The notes beneath the pieces were generated by a model. The model made no database searches. It had not been told where the DNA came from and saw only the letters and a list, made by a program, of their open reading frames with translations. This document shows, in pieces, positions 62,302 to 64,000 of a stretch of DNA of 64,000 nt (the first letter of the stretch is position 1; every line of letters starts with the position of its first letter). This stretch comes from Actinoplanes sp. L3-i22. GTDB lineage: Bacteria > Actinomycetota > Actinomycetes > Mycobacteriales > Micromonosporaceae. The stretch is taken from contig NZ_AP024745.1 in the NCBI RefSeq assembly GCF_019704555.1, positions 752,501-816,500 of the forward strand. The letters are read 5' to 3'. The position numbers were made by a program, and so were the translations under genes.

Positions 62302-62798
62302 GGCTGCGGGACGCGCTGGAGCGCATGCGGGTGCGGGTGTCCGTCGCGGGTGGCGCGATCACCGGTGAGTTGTCCGACAACGACCGGGTCGAGCTCTCGT
62401 TCGCTCCCGGCTACTACGACCGGGTCTCTGAGCCGGCTCTGGAGGAGCACCTGGTGGCGCTGGCCCGGGTGATGCACGCCGAGTACGTCCGGCAGTACTT
62501 CCAGGCGGTCAGCGCGGCGTATGGACGGACGATCTCGAAGGATCCACCCGCCATCGGACGGCAGGACCGGGAGTACACCGCGCGGCGGGCGGAACTGGTC
62601 GCCGAGGGCCGCTCTGCGGACGACCGGATCTCCGTCACCGTCCGTGGAATGCGGTCCTGGCGGGTGCGGATCGCTCCGGGCACGCAGCGAGCGCTCGACG
62701 AACGGCAGTTCGCCGTGAGTTTCGGCGCGGCCGCCCACGCGCTGATCCGGGATCAGTTCGCCGGTGTTCGTGTCTTGAAGAACCATGTCTACGGCTGA
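62298..62798 (+). CDS. Hypothetical protein of the ESX-like cassette
   Basis: 166 residues from ATG 62298, overlapping the previous stop by four bases (ATGA). Mixed alpha/beta, no signal peptide or membrane helix. MRVRVSVAGGAITGELSDNDRVELSFAPGYYDRVSEPALEEHL opens it, with a hint of a YbaB-like small fold followed by a helical part; not enough to assign a family. It is coupled to the WXG-motif gene and to the lipoprotein gene after it, so a chaperone or partner role is a guess. Confidence 0.7.
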   Translation: MRLRDALERMRVRVSVAGGAITGELSDNDRVELSFAPGYYDRVSEPALEEHLVALARVMHAEYVRQYFQAVSAAYGRTISKDPPAIGRQDREYTARRAELVAEGRSADDRISVTVRGMRSWRVRIAPGTQRALDERQFAVSFGAAAHALIRDQFAGVRVLKNHVYG

Positions 62799-62814
62799 GA
62801 CGACGAGAGGTGCC

Positions 62815-63651
62815 ATGACCCGGCTAGCTCGATGGGCCGCCGTGCTCGGCCTGACGTTGATGGCTTCGGTGAGCGGCTGCGATCGTGGATCGTCCGCCCA
62901 GCCGCCCGGGTGCGCGATCCCGACGGCCCCGCCGGCCGGGGCCTACGCGCCGTCCGGGAGCGCGCCCGGTGGTGGCGGCCTCGTGGTGGTCGATCATGGG
63001 TTCACCGAGGTCGGCGGCAGGTTCAACGTGAGTCTGGGCGGCTTGGTGCGCAACACCAGCGAGAAGATCGCCTACCGCACCGAGGTCCGGCTGCGGATCA
63101 CCGACGGGCAGGGCCGGGACGCGGTCCACCCGTCGCAGGCCGCCTGGCTCCTCCAGGAGATTCCGGTGATCCGCCCCGGCGAGGTGGCGGCGATCGGAGT
63201 GACGCTCAATACCCGGACCGACGTGAGCCCGGATGAGACTCCGGACCGGGTGACCTCGTTCGCGGTGAAGCTCGGTTCGTCGACCTGGCTGCCGGTCGAG
63301 GACGGGGCGTGGTTCCCGGCTTTCCCGGTCACCGTTGAGCGGATCGAGCGGAACGGTGCGGCATCGGTCGACGGCGGAGTGCGGTACTCGGTCGCCTCGA
63401 CGGCCTGCCGCCAGATGATCGCTCGGGGGACGGGCGCGGTCTTCCTCGACAAGTCCGGTGCCGTGGTCGGCGGCCTGATCGATGTGGCGGGGGGCGCGAT
63501 CCATTGCGGAAAGTCCGGATTCACCGACAAGACCGTGGCCAGCGACATTCCGCTGGGCATCGACGAGGCGAAGACGGTGGTGACCGAGTACTGCGATGTC
63601 GCGAAGTCGCAGTGGGGGGTCTACCGGCCGTCCGGGGCGCCGATCAATTGA
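62815..63651 (+). CDS. Putative lipoprotein of the ESX-like cassette
   Basis: 278 residues from ATG 62815, preceded by GAGAGG; an ATG at 62785 overlapping the upstream gene is the alternative and adds ten residues. Signal peptide with lipobox (ASVSGC), then a Pro/Gly linker. The rest is beta-rich, with a domain (about 60-160) like a FxLYD/DUF4352-type extracellular fold (GGLVRNTSEKIAYRTEVRLRITD) and a second part with four cysteines. Surface-anchored; function unknown. It is convergent with the partial hydrolase gene and overlaps it by eight bases. Confidence 0.75.
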   Translation: MTRLARWAAVLGLTLMASVSGCDRGSSAQPPGCAIPTAPPAGAYAPSGSAPGGGGLVVVDHGFTEVGGRFNVSLGGLVRNTSEKIAYRTEVRLRITDGQGRDAVHPSQAAWLLQEIPVIRPGEVAAIGVTLNTRTDVSPDETPDRVTSFAVKLGSSTWLPVEDGAWFPAFPVTVERIERNGAASVDGGVRYSVASTACRQMIARGTGAVFLDKSGAVVGGLIDVAGGAIHCGKSGFTDKTVASDIPLGIDEAKTVVTEYCDVAKSQWGVYRPSGAPIN

Positions 63652-64000
63652 GTTTGCGGGCGTTGAAGTACGGGTCCTTGACCAGCGAGTGGAACGCGCC
63701 GAACGCCGCCCGGTCCCCACTCAACCGGAACTGCTGATTGGGCCCGTTCCCCGCCGGATCCGACTCGAAGTACGCGACCGCCTTGATCTGCCGGTTCGCC
63801 TTGAACGTCCGCTCCGCGTCCCGGAGCCACGCCGCCCGATTGGCCGACCCCCACGCCTTCGCCACCCCGAACTCGCCGATGATGATCGGTTTCGGGCGCT
63901 GGCCCGCCCACTGCAGGAACGGCCCCATCAGCTCCCCGATCGGCTGGAACGAGGCGCCGGCGTACACGTCCACGCAGTTCCAGTCGACCTGGTCGTCGCC
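63644..64000 (-). CDS. C-terminal part of a glycoside hydrolase (GH26-like), partial
   Basis: Open to the right edge, so only the last 118 residues are visible. PIIIGEFGVAKAWG looks like the strand bearing the catalytic Glu nucleophile of a clan GH-A barrel, and IKAVAYFESDPAGNG with DPYFNARKLN at the end is typical of actinobacterial GH26-like secreted hydrolases (mannanase or related). The family assignment is tentative without the rest. Confidence 0.6.
   Translation of the reverse strand, partial: GDDQVDWNCVDVYAGASFQPIGELMGPFLQWAGQRPKPIIIGEFGVAKAWGSANRAAWLRDAERTFKANRQIKAVAYFESDPAGNGPNQQFRLSGDRAAFGAFHSLVKDPYFNARKLN

Overview
The window is high-GC actinobacterial chromosome, most likely Micromonosporaceae (Actinoplanes-like). 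The evidence is the strong G/C third-position bias, frequent GTG starts, tightly packed genes with 1-8 nt overlaps, a whiD-like/bldM-like pair beside guaB and guaB3 as in Streptomyces, and the order pcrA, M23 peptidase, sucC, sucD, DUF6350, purN, purH that is also familiar from Streptomyces. No rRNA, tRNA, CRISPR array, transposase or phage gene was recognised.

Layout. 1-3.7 kb: tandem M16-type peptidases with C-terminal membrane segments (the first cut by the window edge) and a membrane molybdopterin oxidoreductase. 3.8-8.8 kb: developmental regulators (WhiB family, BldM-like), a DUF5319 protein, guaB and guaB3. 8.8-16.9 kb: M1 lipoprotein peptidase, LCP ligase, secreted subtilase, guaA and two double-Nudix proteins. 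17-22 kb: pssA, a DGPF/YciI protein with an ECF42-type sigma factor, and a phosphatidylserine decarboxylase carrying an extra N-terminal domain. 22-25.8 kb: a PspC/LiaF-like membrane operon divergent from a PspC-sensor kinase and its response regulator. 26-31.7 kb: a complete Dpp/Opp-type peptide ABC transporter. 31.7-33.4 kb: repeats, then chorismate mutase. 33.5-40 kb: secreted 5'-nucleotidase, pcrA, two M23 peptidases. 40.6-46.5 kb: sucCD, DUF6350, purN, purH. 46.6-52.5 kb: a 1494-residue secreted lectin/Ala-coil protein with a toxin-like C-terminus, followed by two overlapping pentapeptide-repeat-type genes. 53-57.5 kb: icd, galT, a DeoR regulator and a GT2 glycosyltransferase. 57.5-60.8 kb: sulfotransferase, WecG/TagA-type glycosyltransferase, DUF4262 and VOC proteins. 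60.9-63.7 kb: a four-gene ESX/WXG-like cassette ending in a lipoprotein. The right edge cuts a glycoside hydrolase.

Most of the window is conserved core: purine synthesis (guaB, guaA, purN, purH), the TCA cycle (sucCD, icd), phospholipid synthesis and envelope remodelling. The unusual signals are these. (1) A leader-peptide attenuator upstream of chorismate mutase: a 21-residue ORF, apparently leaderless, with consecutive Phe-Phe-Tyr-Tyr codons and mutually exclusive hairpins. (2) The giant secreted toxin-like protein with its pentapeptide-repeat partners. (3) A family of about 130-bp structured repeats, four copies, all between convergent genes, with compensatory base changes in a stem. (4) A pair of perfect DnaA boxes in an intergenic region next to one of those repeats. 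(5) Low-complexity insertions inside otherwise conserved enzymes (ECF42 sigma factor, WecG-type transferase). All functional statements come from reading motifs by eye; no database search was possible.
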